Of a DNA stretch of 64,000 nt, positions 1 to 8,048 are shown piece by piece (position 1 is the first letter of the stretch; each line of letters begins with the position of its first letter). Source of the DNA: Siphonobacter sp. SORGH_AS_0500. Its GTDB lineage: Bacteria; Bacteroidota; Bacteroidia; Cytophagales; Spirosomataceae. The translations under genes and the position numbers were made by a program. The notes beneath the pieces were generated by a model. That model was given only the letters and a program-made list of their open reading frames with translations. It was not told the DNA's origin and did no database searches. The stretch covers positions 1 through 64,000 of the forward strand of contig NZ_NHPP01000015.1 in assembly GCF_002838835.1 (NCBI RefSeq), in the 5' to 3' direction.

Positions 1-2
1 AT

Positions 3-68
3 CTTTTTATTTCTATCGTAGAAGTTCTTCTAGCCGCCCTGTTTAAAATCAACGAAAAGTATTTGTAA
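3..68 (+). other. Possible C-terminal end of a truncated CDS
   Basis: An open frame enters from the left window edge and stops at a TAA after 21 codons (ends NEKYL). The fragment is hydrophobic then basic. It is too short to assign to a family and may be chance. Confidence 0.25.
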
Positions 69-270
69 TTAAGAATTGAAAAAAGATAAGGCGGTTAGCT
101 TTGCTTATGTTTACTTATGGATGATGAGACAATCCTGGAAAACTTTCACTTCAGGGTGACGAAGCCTGAGTTATTCTATTAAAGGGAAGATCTATCAGCT
201 TAAGTCTTCGAGAAAGGTATTGGCAACTCTGTTCACTAGAATAGTAGATACTAACGGTTATTCACTTAAA

Positions 271-306
271 AGCATAAGCCGATTAACTATCGGGCTTATG
301 GCTTTT
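271..306. terminator. Hairpin with short T run, possible terminator
   Basis: CATAAGCC (273-280) pairs with GGCTTATG (293-300), and a GA/TC pair extends the stem across a one-base bulge. It is followed by GCTTTT on the plus strand. It could end the fragment at the left edge. The rest of 69-432 shows no gene, only one copy of a dispersed palindrome at 350-402. Confidence 0.35.
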
Positions 307-349
307 ATAGATAAGTATGTGCTTTATCTTATATAGTACTTGAATGAGA

Positions 350-402
350 TCGGCCAGAGGCCTATAGCTAGGTGGTCACTCGGCAGAGCCGAGCGACTGC
401 GG
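350..402 (+). repeat. Dispersed palindromic repeat (CACTCGGCAGAGCCGAG family)
   Basis: The stretch from GGCCAGAGGCCTA to CTCGGCAGAGCCGAGCGACTG reappears almost unchanged, in reverse orientation, at 42060-42110, with related copies at 42166-42225 and 42420-42486. The core CTCGGC-AGA-GCCGAG forms a hairpin. Confidence 0.7.
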
Positions 403-432
403 TTAGGAATGAAGTAGCCAAGGTTTCCCCTT

Positions 433-1800
433 CTAGCTATTCAAATGTTGCCAAATTAAATCGTAAACATCGGTAGCCAGTATTTCAGTTTTTCCCGTGG
501 GCTGATCCGAGATAAACACGGGATGGAATGCTTTGGGGGCGTAAATGGCTCCGTGAGAACCTTTAACCAGCGTCGCATCCAGCGGAATGACATCCATCAG
601 ATACCGGAAGCCTAATAACTTGCGAGCCAGCTTATATCCCGCCCGAAGCTTGATGAATGGATTCTTGGGGTCCATGAACATCTCTACCGGATCGTACCCC
701 GGCTTACGGTGAATATCCACCAGATGAGCGTAATCGGGAGCTTTTTTATCGTCTAACCAGTAGTAATAGGTAAACCAGCTATCCGTTTCAGCCATTAGTA
801 CCAGATCTCCCGAACGTTCATGATCGAGGTGATGCTCGCGTTTTCCTGCTTCGTCTAATACCAGCTTTACGCCCGGTACTTTTTCAAGTAACTGCTTCAC
901 AAAAGGAATTCGCGATTTATCCTTCACATACACGTGTGCAATCTGGTGATCGGACACCGCGAAGGCTTCGGATACACCTGCGTCGAGTAACTCGTACCAA
1001 CGTTCGGTTCGCACTGAGATTAACCCGGCTTCCCGCAAAATACGGTTCAGGTGAACGGGACGACTCACATCATTAATACCGTATTCCGAAAGCAGAATAA
1101 TCTTCGCATTTTTCTGCTGGTAATACTCAATCAATTGCTTTAATACCCGATCAATTTCACCGAGTTCCTGCTTGATATGATCAAAATCCAGGCCGAATTT
1201 TTGCAGGCAATAGTCCAGGTGCGGCAGGTAAATCAGGGTTAATGTGGGATCATTCCGCTGGTCTACCCAGATGGAAGCGTCGGCAATCCACTGCGTTGAT
1301 TTAATATTCGCATTCGGGCCCCAGAAGCTGAAGAGCGGAAATTGCCCTAATTGTTCCTGTAACTGATCTCGTAGTTCCGGGGGGTAGCTATAGCAATCGG
1401 GAGCCTTTACGCCGTCGGCATGATACTGGGGGCGGGGCGTAACCGACCAGTCTGCCGAAGCGTACATATTATACCACCAGAACATCTTGGAAACGGTAAA
1501 TTTGGAATCGACTTTGCGGGCCGCTTCCCAGATTTTCTCACCTTTTACCAGGTGATTCGACTGTTTCCAGAACTTGATTTCGGCATCCTGATGGTCGTAC
1601 CAGCCGTTGCCGACGATACCGTTTTCACTCGGCCATTTTCCGGTAACATACACACTTTGTGCAGTGGTGGTAACCGCCGGGAAAACGGGAGTTATGGTTT
1701 GTATATTTCTGGTTTTGAGGTAATTGCTTAGGAAAGGCGTATGTTCCCCGATCACACTCTGACTCAGGGCAACTACGTCAATGACAACCGTCTTTTGCAT
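433..1800 (-). CDS. eboF: EboF, alkaline phosphatase-superfamily protein of the ebo cluster
   Basis: This is a cytoplasmic phosphodiesterase or nucleotide pyrophosphatase-like protein of about 455 aa with no signal peptide. The N-terminus has the metal-binding VVID strand. The Thr-rich nucleophile segment FPAVTTTAQ lies near residue 45, followed by GNGWYD. LPHLDY lies near 195. The usual SDHGM metal site reads SEYGIND near 240, so canonical phosphatase chemistry should not be assumed. A KGSHGA segment lies near the C-terminus. I chose the ATG at 1800 over a TTG at 1809. It is the last gene of the ebo run, 35 nt after eboE. In ebo clusters this family member is thought to process a phosphorylated or activated metabolite, but its substrate is unknown. 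The family call is strong; the function is inferred. Confidence 0.88.
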   Translation of the reverse strand: MQKTVVIDVVALSQSVIGEHTPFLSNYLKTRNIQTITPVFPAVTTTAQSVYVTGKWPSENGIVGNGWYDHQDAEIKFWKQSNHLVKGEKIWEAARKVDSKFTVSKMFWWYNMYASADWSVTPRPQYHADGVKAPDCYSYPPELRDQLQEQLGQFPLFSFWGPNANIKSTQWIADASIWVDQRNDPTLTLIYLPHLDYCLQKFGLDFDHIKQELGEIDRVLKQLIEYYQQKNAKIILLSEYGINDVSRPVHLNRILREAGLISVRTERWYELLDAGVSEAFAVSDHQIAHVYVKDKSRIPFVKQLLEKVPGVKLVLDEAGKREHHLDHERSGDLVLMAETDSWFTYYYWLDDKKAPDYAHLVDIHRKPGYDPVEMFMDPKNPFIKLRAGYKLARKLLGFRYLMDVIPLDATLVKGSHGAIYAPKAFHPVFISDQPTGKTEILATDVYDLIWQHLNS

Positions 1801-1835
1801 GATTTTCAACAGGAGTTAGGCAATAAGGTCGGGGC

Positions 1836-3050
1836 TTAATTAAGATCAATCCGCGTGCCGAGTTCAATGTGATCGAGCACCCATTTCATTTCGCGGGTAA
1901 TCGATTCCGTAATGGGTAACTGCGATTCGGAGGGTAATACGCCCCAGGTATAGGTTTCGACTTCGAGGTGCTCTGTAAAAGGCTTACGTTTCTGCCGATT
2001 GAGCACCTGAATAATGTCCTGCTGCGTCGATTGCAGCAATCCGTATTGTTCCAGAAATAGGGGAACGTGGTAATGAATTCGCCATTGTCCGGTTGGATCG
2101 GCCTCCCAGAGAGCGGCGTTCAGGTCGGGATACTTGAGTAATGTATCCTGATGTTTAGCTACGACCTGGTGCAGATACGTAGGTTCGTCAAAACGTTGGA
2201 GTAACTCCAGTTTCTCTTCGATTTGATCCTCAAAATCAACCTTCAGGGCCGAGCTAATCTGAATTTTACCAATACCAATGCCTTCCTGTTCAAATAGATC
2301 AATGGCCTGAGTCTGGTTCTCAAATTCTACGGCAAAATGGCAGACATCGTAACAAACCTGCACGTGTGTGCGAAGAGCTGCCTCGGCTTCGGCTTCATTT
2401 AATCCGGCCTTCTGAACCAGGTAAGGAACCCCGTCGAAAAGTAACTGGTCGTTAAACCAGGCGATGAACTCGGTGGAGTTTTCGAGTAATCCATCCGGTT
2501 CAGGTTCCAGATTGAGGTGTAAAACTTGGCCCGTTTCCTGATTGATCTGAATTAAAGCCAGCACCACTTCCAAAATATGATGCGTCGCCTGCTGAAAGGC
2601 TTCCGTCCGGGTAGATTCCTGTGGGCACCAGTGGCGGTAGGTCAGGGGTGAAGTCGAAATACTGCCCCGCATGCCTTCGGGTAATAACTTCGAAAGAATC
2701 TGAAACAGACGAAGGGTATAGTCGCGGCGTTCGGGCTGAATCCAGTCGGGAGCGTGGACATTTTCTTTGACACGGGTATCGTGAAAACCGCCATAGGGAA
2801 ACCCATTCATGGTAAATACATAGGCGTTCTGATCTTTCAGCCATTCCTGAAAAGGCTTAAGATTGGTTTCCAGTAACAAGTCCTTACTCGCCAGACCTGC
2901 CACTCGTAAGCCTATGCCGAAGGGTTTGTGCGGAGCCAGGGATTGCCGGATGCTGGGAATGCTGGCTTTTAAAGCGTCGAAATGGTCATCCCAACGTTCG
3001 CCGGGGTGAATATTGCTGCAATAAGTTAAGTGACCCAAAGATGTTTTCAT
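1836..3050 (-). CDS. eboE: EboE, sugar-phosphate isomerase-like TIM-barrel protein
   Basis: This 404-aa protein is of the metabolite traffic protein EboE type, related to xylose isomerase-like TIM barrels. It opens with the family hallmark LTYCSNIHPGE (residues 8-18). Probable metal ligands lie in LNLEPEPDGLLE and in CYDVCHFAVEFE (about residue 235). No signal peptide or membrane segment is visible. The ATG at 3050 starts the conserved N-terminus directly. It sits between eboD (69 nt upstream) and eboF (35 nt downstream) on the same strand and is probably co-transcribed with both. Its reaction is unknown; the name comes from ebo cluster membership in cyanobacteria and Bacteroidota. Confidence 0.9.
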   Translation of the reverse strand: MKTSLGHLTYCSNIHPGERWDDHFDALKASIPSIRQSLAPHKPFGIGLRVAGLASKDLLLETNLKPFQEWLKDQNAYVFTMNGFPYGGFHDTRVKENVHAPDWIQPERRDYTLRLFQILSKLLPEGMRGSISTSPLTYRHWCPQESTRTEAFQQATHHILEVVLALIQINQETGQVLHLNLEPEPDGLLENSTEFIAWFNDQLLFDGVPYLVQKAGLNEAEAEAALRTHVQVCYDVCHFAVEFENQTQAIDLFEQEGIGIGKIQISSALKVDFEDQIEEKLELLQRFDEPTYLHQVVAKHQDTLLKYPDLNAALWEADPTGQWRIHYHVPLFLEQYGLLQSTQQDIIQVLNRQKRKPFTEHLEVETYTWGVLPSESQLPITESITREMKWVLDHIELGTRIDLN

Positions 3051-3119
3051 AGACTGGTCCTGTTTTGGGTTAGAGGATTATTGAGAAAGCCCAGGTGATT
3101 ATCCCGGGCTAGTATTCAT

Positions 3120-4289
3120 TTAAAGTACTTCGCTTACGTTTTCAAACGTATTTCCCTGTAGGGCCGCTACGGATTTCTGAATTAATTCGTTATCCATTTC
3201 ATGCACTTCTACGCCTTTACCCAACGCATCGAGCAAGGTAATGGTTAATCGTCCACCGAGGTGTTCCTGGAATTCCCGGAGTCCGTTAATCAGGTGGAAC
3301 GAATCATTTTCTGCCAGTGCCGGATGGTATAATTCAAAACCTAGCTGCGTTAATACGCTTAACACCCGCTGCGTGTCTGCTTGATTTAACCGACCCGCGA
3401 GTAAGGAATAATACGTGTCTAAAGCTATACCAATGGCTACGGCCTCGCCATGACGAATTTCAAAATTGGTCAGATATTCCAGTTTATGAGCCGACCAGTG
3501 CCCAAAATCGAGCGGCCGAGCCGAGCCACTTTCAAAGGGATCTCCGCTGCTGATGTGCTGAATGTGTAACTCCGCACAACGGTGGATGAGGTATTGCATT
3601 ACTTCGGTATCCCGCTGAGACAGAGGAAAGGCATTCGCTTCAATCCACTCAAAAAAGGCTTTATCTTTAATGAGAGCTACTTTAATGGCTTCCGAAATGC
3701 CTGAACGCCAGTCACGGTCGTCCAGCGTACGCAGAAAATCGCTGTCATTGAAAACGGCAATTGGTGGAGCAAAAGTGCCCAGAAAGTTTTTCTTGCCTTT
3801 GTAGTTAATACCGTTCTTCACACCTACGCCCGAATCATTCTGTGAAAGCACGGTTGTTGGAATCCGAATGTGTTTCACGCCCCGGTGCGAAACGGCGGCA
3901 GCGTAGCCTACCAAATCCAGAACGGCACCTCCCCCAATGGCGGCTACAAACGAGTGACGATCAATGCCAAAGCGATCCACAGCATCGACAATCTGTTCGA
4001 ATAAATCAGGATCGTTTTTAGAGGCTTCCCCGCCGGGAATAACCAGCCATTCGGGAACGCAGGTAATACCTTTCACCGAACGGAAATAATGGGCAATTTG
4101 ATCGGGTAACGTAGGGTGAGCTTCCAGCACGCCGGAATCGATGCAAAAGAAAATCTTCTTGTGGAAATCGCTTTCGCCGTATTGACTAAGAAAATCCCGA
4201 AGCTGGGGATTCTCAGGATCGAAAAGTTGCTGGGTAAAAAAAACCGGATACGAAAACGTGACCGTGAATCTCTGCTGAATGGTTTCCAT
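3120..4289 (-). CDS. eboD: EboD, 3-dehydroquinate synthase-like cyclase
   Basis: This 389-aa homologue of 3-dehydroquinate synthase belongs to the sugar-phosphate cyclase superfamily. The NAD-binding stretch IGGGAVLDLVGYAA is at about 118-131. IPTTVLSQNDSGVGVKNGIN follows at 143-162. The three metal-ligand regions are SGISEAIK (E200), DFGHWSAHKLE (H264/H268) and RHGEAV (H280). The second motif differs from the NFGHTFGHAIE of true AroB, which fits EboD or EVS-like enzymes rather than shikimate-pathway AroB. The start ATG is at 4289. It lies just downstream of a perfect 31-bp inverted repeat that separates it from eboC. It probably makes a cyclitol-type moiety of the unknown ebo metabolite. Confidence 0.9.
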   Translation of the reverse strand: METIQQRFTVTFSYPVFFTQQLFDPENPQLRDFLSQYGESDFHKKIFFCIDSGVLEAHPTLPDQIAHYFRSVKGITCVPEWLVIPGGEASKNDPDLFEQIVDAVDRFGIDRHSFVAAIGGGAVLDLVGYAAAVSHRGVKHIRIPTTVLSQNDSGVGVKNGINYKGKKNFLGTFAPPIAVFNDSDFLRTLDDRDWRSGISEAIKVALIKDKAFFEWIEANAFPLSQRDTEVMQYLIHRCAELHIQHISSGDPFESGSARPLDFGHWSAHKLEYLTNFEIRHGEAVAIGIALDTYYSLLAGRLNQADTQRVLSVLTQLGFELYHPALAENDSFHLINGLREFQEHLGGRLTITLLDALGKGVEVHEMDNELIQKSVAALQGNTFENVSEVL

Positions 4290-4311
4290 GGACTTTAGTG
4301 GATGATTTAGC

Positions 4312-4385
4312 GTTGTGAGTTTTGGGTTTAGAGTTTAGGGTTAGGGGTTATTTCAACCCTAAACTCTAAACCCAAAACTCACAAC
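4312..4385. repeat. Perfect 31-bp inverted repeat between eboC and eboD
   Basis: The left arm 4312-4342 and right arm 4355-4385 are exact reverse complements separated by 12 nt. The arms are built of 7-nt-like units (TTTTGGG, TTTAGAG, TTTAGGG). There is no U run on the minus side, so it is not a standard intrinsic terminator. In the ebo transcript it would be a very stable intercistronic stem, ending 3 nt from the eboC stop codon. Confidence 0.9.
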
Positions 4386-4387
4386 TC

Positions 4388-5263
4388 TTACGTTACGGCG
4401 AACCATTTGGCTAACTGTAGCGAAAAAGGTAACAAGAGGAGAGTTGCCAGTCCCAGCGGCCAGGCTCCGAAAGCCATGCACCAGGCAGCATTCATAATAA
4501 TTAAAGACAATACACCGGCTTTCACGGCTTTACCAATATTGGGGCCAATAGGATTCTGGTAGGCCGTTAATAAGGGCTTGAAAACCATAAAGGCATGAAT
4601 CAGAACCAGAGGCAGAGCTTCCAGTAAATGTCCCTGCATGTAGCCAAAAGCCAACTGAGCTATTTCTACCACGGCATATAACACCCCGGCAAAAAGCATG
4701 GTGCGGGAGTGGCCGCCGTGCACTTCACCCCGGCTAATCATGGTAATGGCTGCAATGAAAATAATGGGTAGAAAACCGACGGCGTAATAATCGCTGAGTA
4801 ACTCAGGAATTAAGCTTACGCCTAATAATAAGTTTAGTCCGCGGCAAAGGCCCATATTTAAAGGCCCAAGGATAGCGTCATGCTTGGCAAAACGATCATA
4901 GCTTAGGGTAAGGATAGCGATGGCGGCGGCAATAATACCACTTTCAAGGCTACATAAGCTGGCGGCTCCGATGCCTAATAAATGCAGAACGGTTCCCTGA
5001 AAAATGGCAGCTTCGATGGAAATCTGTCCGCTAGGGATGGGACGTTCGGGACGTTCTACAGCGTCGAGCTGAGCATCGAAAACGTCATTAAAAACCACAC
5101 CGCCTCCGTATAAACCAACCGTGGCGGCACTGAGGGTGAGAAAAGAACGCCAGTCAAACGCGGGAGGAATAGCTCCGGCGATGGCTGCTCCGGCCCAGAC
5201 ATCAGCGACTGCCGTGACGAGGTTCGCCGGTCGCATTAACTGAATAAATGCCTTGATGTTCAA
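4388..5263 (-). CDS. eboC: EboC, UbiA-family prenyltransferase-like membrane protein
   Basis: This 291-aa integral membrane protein of the UbiA superfamily has about eight hydrophobic segments. The first aspartate-rich motif is NDVFDAQLD (59-67), followed by ERPIPSG, both typical of UbiA enzymes that bind prenyl diphosphate through Mg2+. The second, SYDRFAKHDAILGP (near 140-155), is weaker than the usual DxxxD. The frame opens at TTG 5263 (reads NIKAFIQLMRPAN). The next in-frame ATG (5236, MRPANL) would remove residues that usually precede RPAN, so TTG is preferred. It probably attaches a prenyl group to the ebo metabolite in the inner membrane. It is separated from eboB by 371 nt with promoter-like sequence and may start its own transcript. 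Confidence 0.88.
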   Translation of the reverse strand: MNIKAFIQLMRPANLVTAVADVWAGAAIAGAIPPAFDWRSFLTLSAATVGLYGGGVVFNDVFDAQLDAVERPERPIPSGQISIEAAIFQGTVLHLLGIGAASLCSLESGIIAAAIAILTLSYDRFAKHDAILGPLNMGLCRGLNLLLGVSLIPELLSDYYAVGFLPIIFIAAITMISRGEVHGGHSRTMLFAGVLYAVVEIAQLAFGYMQGHLLEALPLVLIHAFMVFKPLLTAYQNPIGPNIGKAVKAGVLSLIIMNAAWCMAFGAWPLGLATLLLLPFSLQLAKWFAVT

Positions 5264-5389
5264 AATAGTATTCTTCTAGAGCTTAGAAAAGCAGTGATAA
5301 AGCAGGTTTCGAAAAATCCTTTTCAGAAACAGACAGGCAATTTAGTCAACATGGTTAACAAAAGCAGTACCGGAATTCATCTCTATCGA

Positions 5390-5397
5390 CAAAATTA
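5390..5397 (-). promoter_or_regulatory. Candidate -7 box upstream of eboC
   Basis: The minus strand reads TAATTTTG, matching the Bacteroidota TAnnTTTG box, about 127 nt before the eboC start. No clear TTG -33 element is present. Confidence 0.3.
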
Positions 5398-5463
5398 AGA
5401 TTTCAATAAGACTTAATAGTTTCCTAAAGGTCCATAAAAATAAGTTTGTTTTTCTGAACACGA

Positions 5464-5531
5464 ACGTGGTCCGTAGCACGCAGAATGATAGGACGCATTC
5501 TTACGTGTTACAGACCACGGTAGCAAAGGTA
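5464..5531 (-). promoter_or_regulatory. Large imperfect palindrome with adjoining -7 box in the eboB-eboC gap
   Basis: 5464-5519 forms an imperfect palindrome: CGTGGTC-x-GTA-x-CACG pairs with CGTG-x-TAC-x-GACCACG, and an inner AGAATG pairs with CATTCT. On the minus strand it is directly preceded by TACCTTTG (5531-5524), a perfect TAnnTTTG box, so a transcript starting there would begin with the hairpin. It could be an operator or a leader structure for eboCDEF, or a dispersed repeat with a fortuitous promoter. Apart from this and the box at 5390, the gap 5264-5634 holds nothing recognisable. Confidence 0.4.
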
Positions 5532-5634
5532 AATAGTTGACCGTTTTTGGTTGTCAGTGGACCAATTGATAGTCAGTATTTTATAACCGAACCATATAGT
5601 ATTGAATAATTAGAAGAACGTAATGCAATAGGTA

Positions 5635-6636
5635 TTACTTAATAAAAATTGAATCTTTGTCAATGCGGGGCTGCTGACCACCGCGAAGAATGGTATTGCC
5701 ATTGAATTTCTGACTTTGGTCAATTTCCTGTCCGAAATCAGCTTCATCAATTTGTCCGCTTTGGGCGAAGGCATCGAGGGCATTCTGATAGGTAACCAGT
5801 CGAACCGCTTCGTCAGAAATGCCTTTCATTTTCATCAGAGCCGCCGTTTTGGGAACCGCCAGCGGATCGGAGATGCCCCAATCTGCCGCCGAATTCACCA
5901 TAATCCGCTCAGGGCCGTATTGTCTTACGACTTCCACCATACGTTCATTTCCCATTTTAGTGAAAGGGTAGATGGTGAAAGCTGCCCAAAAGCCCTGATC
6001 CAGCACACTTTTTACGGTTTCTTCATTGTTGTGATCAACAATGACCATACCAGGGTCCAGACCGTGTTCCAGAGCGATAGCCATACTGCGTTCGGTACCC
6101 TGTTTTTTGTCGCGGTGAGGCGTGTGAATCTGAACGGGAAGATTGGCTTCTTTGGCCAGTTCCAGTTGCAGGCGATAAAAGCGTTCTTCGGCAGCGGTCT
6201 GGTCGTCAAAACCAATTTCGCCGATGCCTACCACGCCCTCTTTGTACACAAACAAGGGTAATACTTCCATTACCTGTTCCGCCAGAGCTTCGTTATTAGC
6301 CTCGCGGGAATTGAGGCCGATGGTACAGTAGTGCTTAATCCCAAACTGTGACGAACGAAAACGTTCCCAACCCACCAGACTGCTGAAATAATCTTTAAAC
6401 GAAGCCACGCCCGTACGGGGTTGCCCAAGCCAGAAGGCGGGTTCAATCAAGGCTACTACTCCGGCATCGGCCATGGCCTGATAATCGTCGGTCGTGCGGG
6501 AAGTCATGTGTACGTGGGGATCAAAGAACTTCATGCCCTTGATCAGATCCCGGTACTGCGTGAATTCCAGGTTACTATGCGTAACTTCTTCTTTATTTTC
6601 TTCGAAATGAGAAGGATTTAATTCGTGCTGGCACAT
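5635..6636 (-). CDS. eboB: EboB, TatD-like metal-dependent hydrolase
   Basis: This 333-aa TIM-barrel hydrolase of the TatD/amidohydrolase superfamily keeps its metal ligands. HVH (41-43) sits in DPHVHM, E140 in GIGEIGFDD, H171 and H174 in HTPHRDK, H202 in VDHNNEE, and a late Asp in NSAADWG. It has no signal peptide, so it acts in the cytoplasm. The ATG at 6636 lies 36 nt after the eboA stop, consistent with one eboAB transcript. The ebo assignment rests on family and on neighbours eboA and eboC; the substrate is unknown. The 3' side opens into a 371-nt gap before eboC. Confidence 0.88.
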   Translation of the reverse strand: MCQHELNPSHFEENKEEVTHSNLEFTQYRDLIKGMKFFDPHVHMTSRTTDDYQAMADAGVVALIEPAFWLGQPRTGVASFKDYFSSLVGWERFRSSQFGIKHYCTIGLNSREANNEALAEQVMEVLPLFVYKEGVVGIGEIGFDDQTAAEERFYRLQLELAKEANLPVQIHTPHRDKKQGTERSMAIALEHGLDPGMVIVDHNNEETVKSVLDQGFWAAFTIYPFTKMGNERMVEVVRQYGPERIMVNSAADWGISDPLAVPKTAALMKMKGISDEAVRLVTYQNALDAFAQSGQIDEADFGQEIDQSQKFNGNTILRGGQQPRIDKDSIFIK

Positions 6637-6672
6637 AGAAATAGCGGCTTTGAAAACCTGATAAAATATGAA

Positions 6673-7538
6673 TTAAGCAACCTGCGTATCGAGCTGATGC
6701 CAGGTAAGATGTTCAGGAACGTCACTGGTATATTCCTGTAGTAACAGGCGGGCCGGGGCAAAATTCGTTTCCGTACAAATAAGGTAAGCCGCCTCGCGGT
6801 CAATGGCTCGATTGGAGTGGAACAAATGCCGAATGTCAGCTAACATAGATTCATTGACAAAAGGAACCACCACCTGCCAGGCTCTGGCGGGTACGTAACG
6901 ACCAGCGGCCCAGCGTTCATGGGCAAAATCCACTAGAATGCGTGCTAACGCAGGGTTACTACGTTTTTCCAGCCCTAAAATACCACCTACTGATTTATCA
7001 TTAAAAATGGTTTTCATGACTAGCTGGTTCCAGGCCAGTTCGGAAAACTGCTCGGAAGGGTAGGAATTCCCCAGGGCCAGTGAATCGAAAACAACCCCAT
7101 GTTGGAACGAACGGCCTCTGTGGCTCTAAAAACCCAGGCTTCGGGGTAAGGTAATACGGGAAGTGAAGCGTATAGGGCAACGAGTTCATTCATCTCCGCC
7201 GTTTCAAACAGGGTTTCGATGGATTGAATGAATAACTCTTTTTGCTCCAGAGGAAGGTGCAAAAGCAGGTATAAGCGAGTAACCCGATCCAGAGGCCAGG
7301 CCAGTATACTGAAATGGGAACGCAGCTCAGCGATTTGCTGGCGACGTTCGGGGCTTAAGGAGACCGGCTGTTTCCCCGTAAAACGCGGAGCCGCTACAAA
7401 AGCCGTTTGAATGCTGACGGGGTTCGTGAGATTTACTTTCGTATCCAGCCATTGGCGACCGGCTTGGGGTAATTGTTCAGCTAAAATCTCACCCAACACG
7501 AGTCGTAGCGTAAGAATAGAATCAAGAGGCAGTGTCAT
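6673..7538 (-). pseudogene. eboA: EboA, first gene of the ebo cluster, interrupted by a single-base frameshift
   Basis: Two adjoining frames make one EboA. 7538 to about 7098 encodes the N-terminal part (MTLPLDSIL to ATEAVRSNMG). About 7094 to 6673 encodes the rest (VFDSLALGNSYPSEQFSELAWNQL into MKTIFNDKSVGGILGLEKR, then DFAHERWAAGR). Adding one G at the GGGG run (CCCC at 7095-7098 on the plus strand) gives one 288-aa protein with the EboA hallmarks FSELAWNQL and AHERWAAGR. EboA is a helical, mostly cytoplasmic protein without known enzymatic motifs. Five other genes in the window show the same type of one-base loss, so a sequencing error is more likely than true inactivation. It is the first gene of the operon, with a promoter-like box 45 nt upstream. 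Confidence 0.85.
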
Positions 7539-7582
7539 ACGCAGAAAATAGAGCCGGTCTAACCGGGGAAAGTCATTTCCTA

Positions 7583-7590
7583 CAAAAATA
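7583..7590 (-). promoter_or_regulatory. Candidate -7 box for eboA
   Basis: The minus strand reads TATTTTTG (TAnnTTTG type) 45 nt before the eboA ATG. No convincing TTG is seen at the -33 position. Confidence 0.4.
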
Positions 7591-7689
7591 CCAAAGCCTT
7601 TTGAGTTTAGCTGTGATTTATGTCATTTGAAAAAATAACTGATGGATTTAGTAGTTGGTGAGGACATCAGTAAGGGAGTTACCCCGTGG

Positions 7690-7895
7690 ACGGTGTCGTC
7701 ACCAGCCACGGCAGATTATTTTTAAAAGGATAAGAACGTAGAGCCGCGATTGATCGCGTCTGGCTTAGGAATGGAATTAATTTAGAGGTAACGAAAACAA
7801 TTGTGATCAGCGTGAGGGATAGCCAGAACGAAGAAAAGCTACCCCTGTGGCTGGTGAGGACACCAGCCACGGTATAGAGCCGCGATTGATCGCAT
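7690..7895. repeat. Cluster of dispersed palindromic repeats
   Basis: The spacer 7539-8048 has no credible gene. It contains a partial hairpin GGTGTCGTCACCAGCCACGG (about 7691), a full one with GGCTGGTG-AGGA-CACCAGCC (7851-7870), and two copies of a separate unit, GAGCCGCGATTGATCGC (7742-7758 and 7877-7893). The same families recur at 23, 28-29, 34 and 42 kb. A small minus-strand frame at 7807-8067 translates through the repeats and is not believed. Confidence 0.65.
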
Positions 7896-8048
7896 TTCTA
7901 CAACAACATACAAAAAGTAAGTATGAGGTAAGTACGAGACAGTAATCTCGCATAAGTTGCGGAATGGAGTAACCGCAGTCAGTATGGCCCAGATAGTTTT
8001 GCTGGCATCGGACTTGCACGTCGGAAAAGCTTCTGTTAGTGTGGATGC

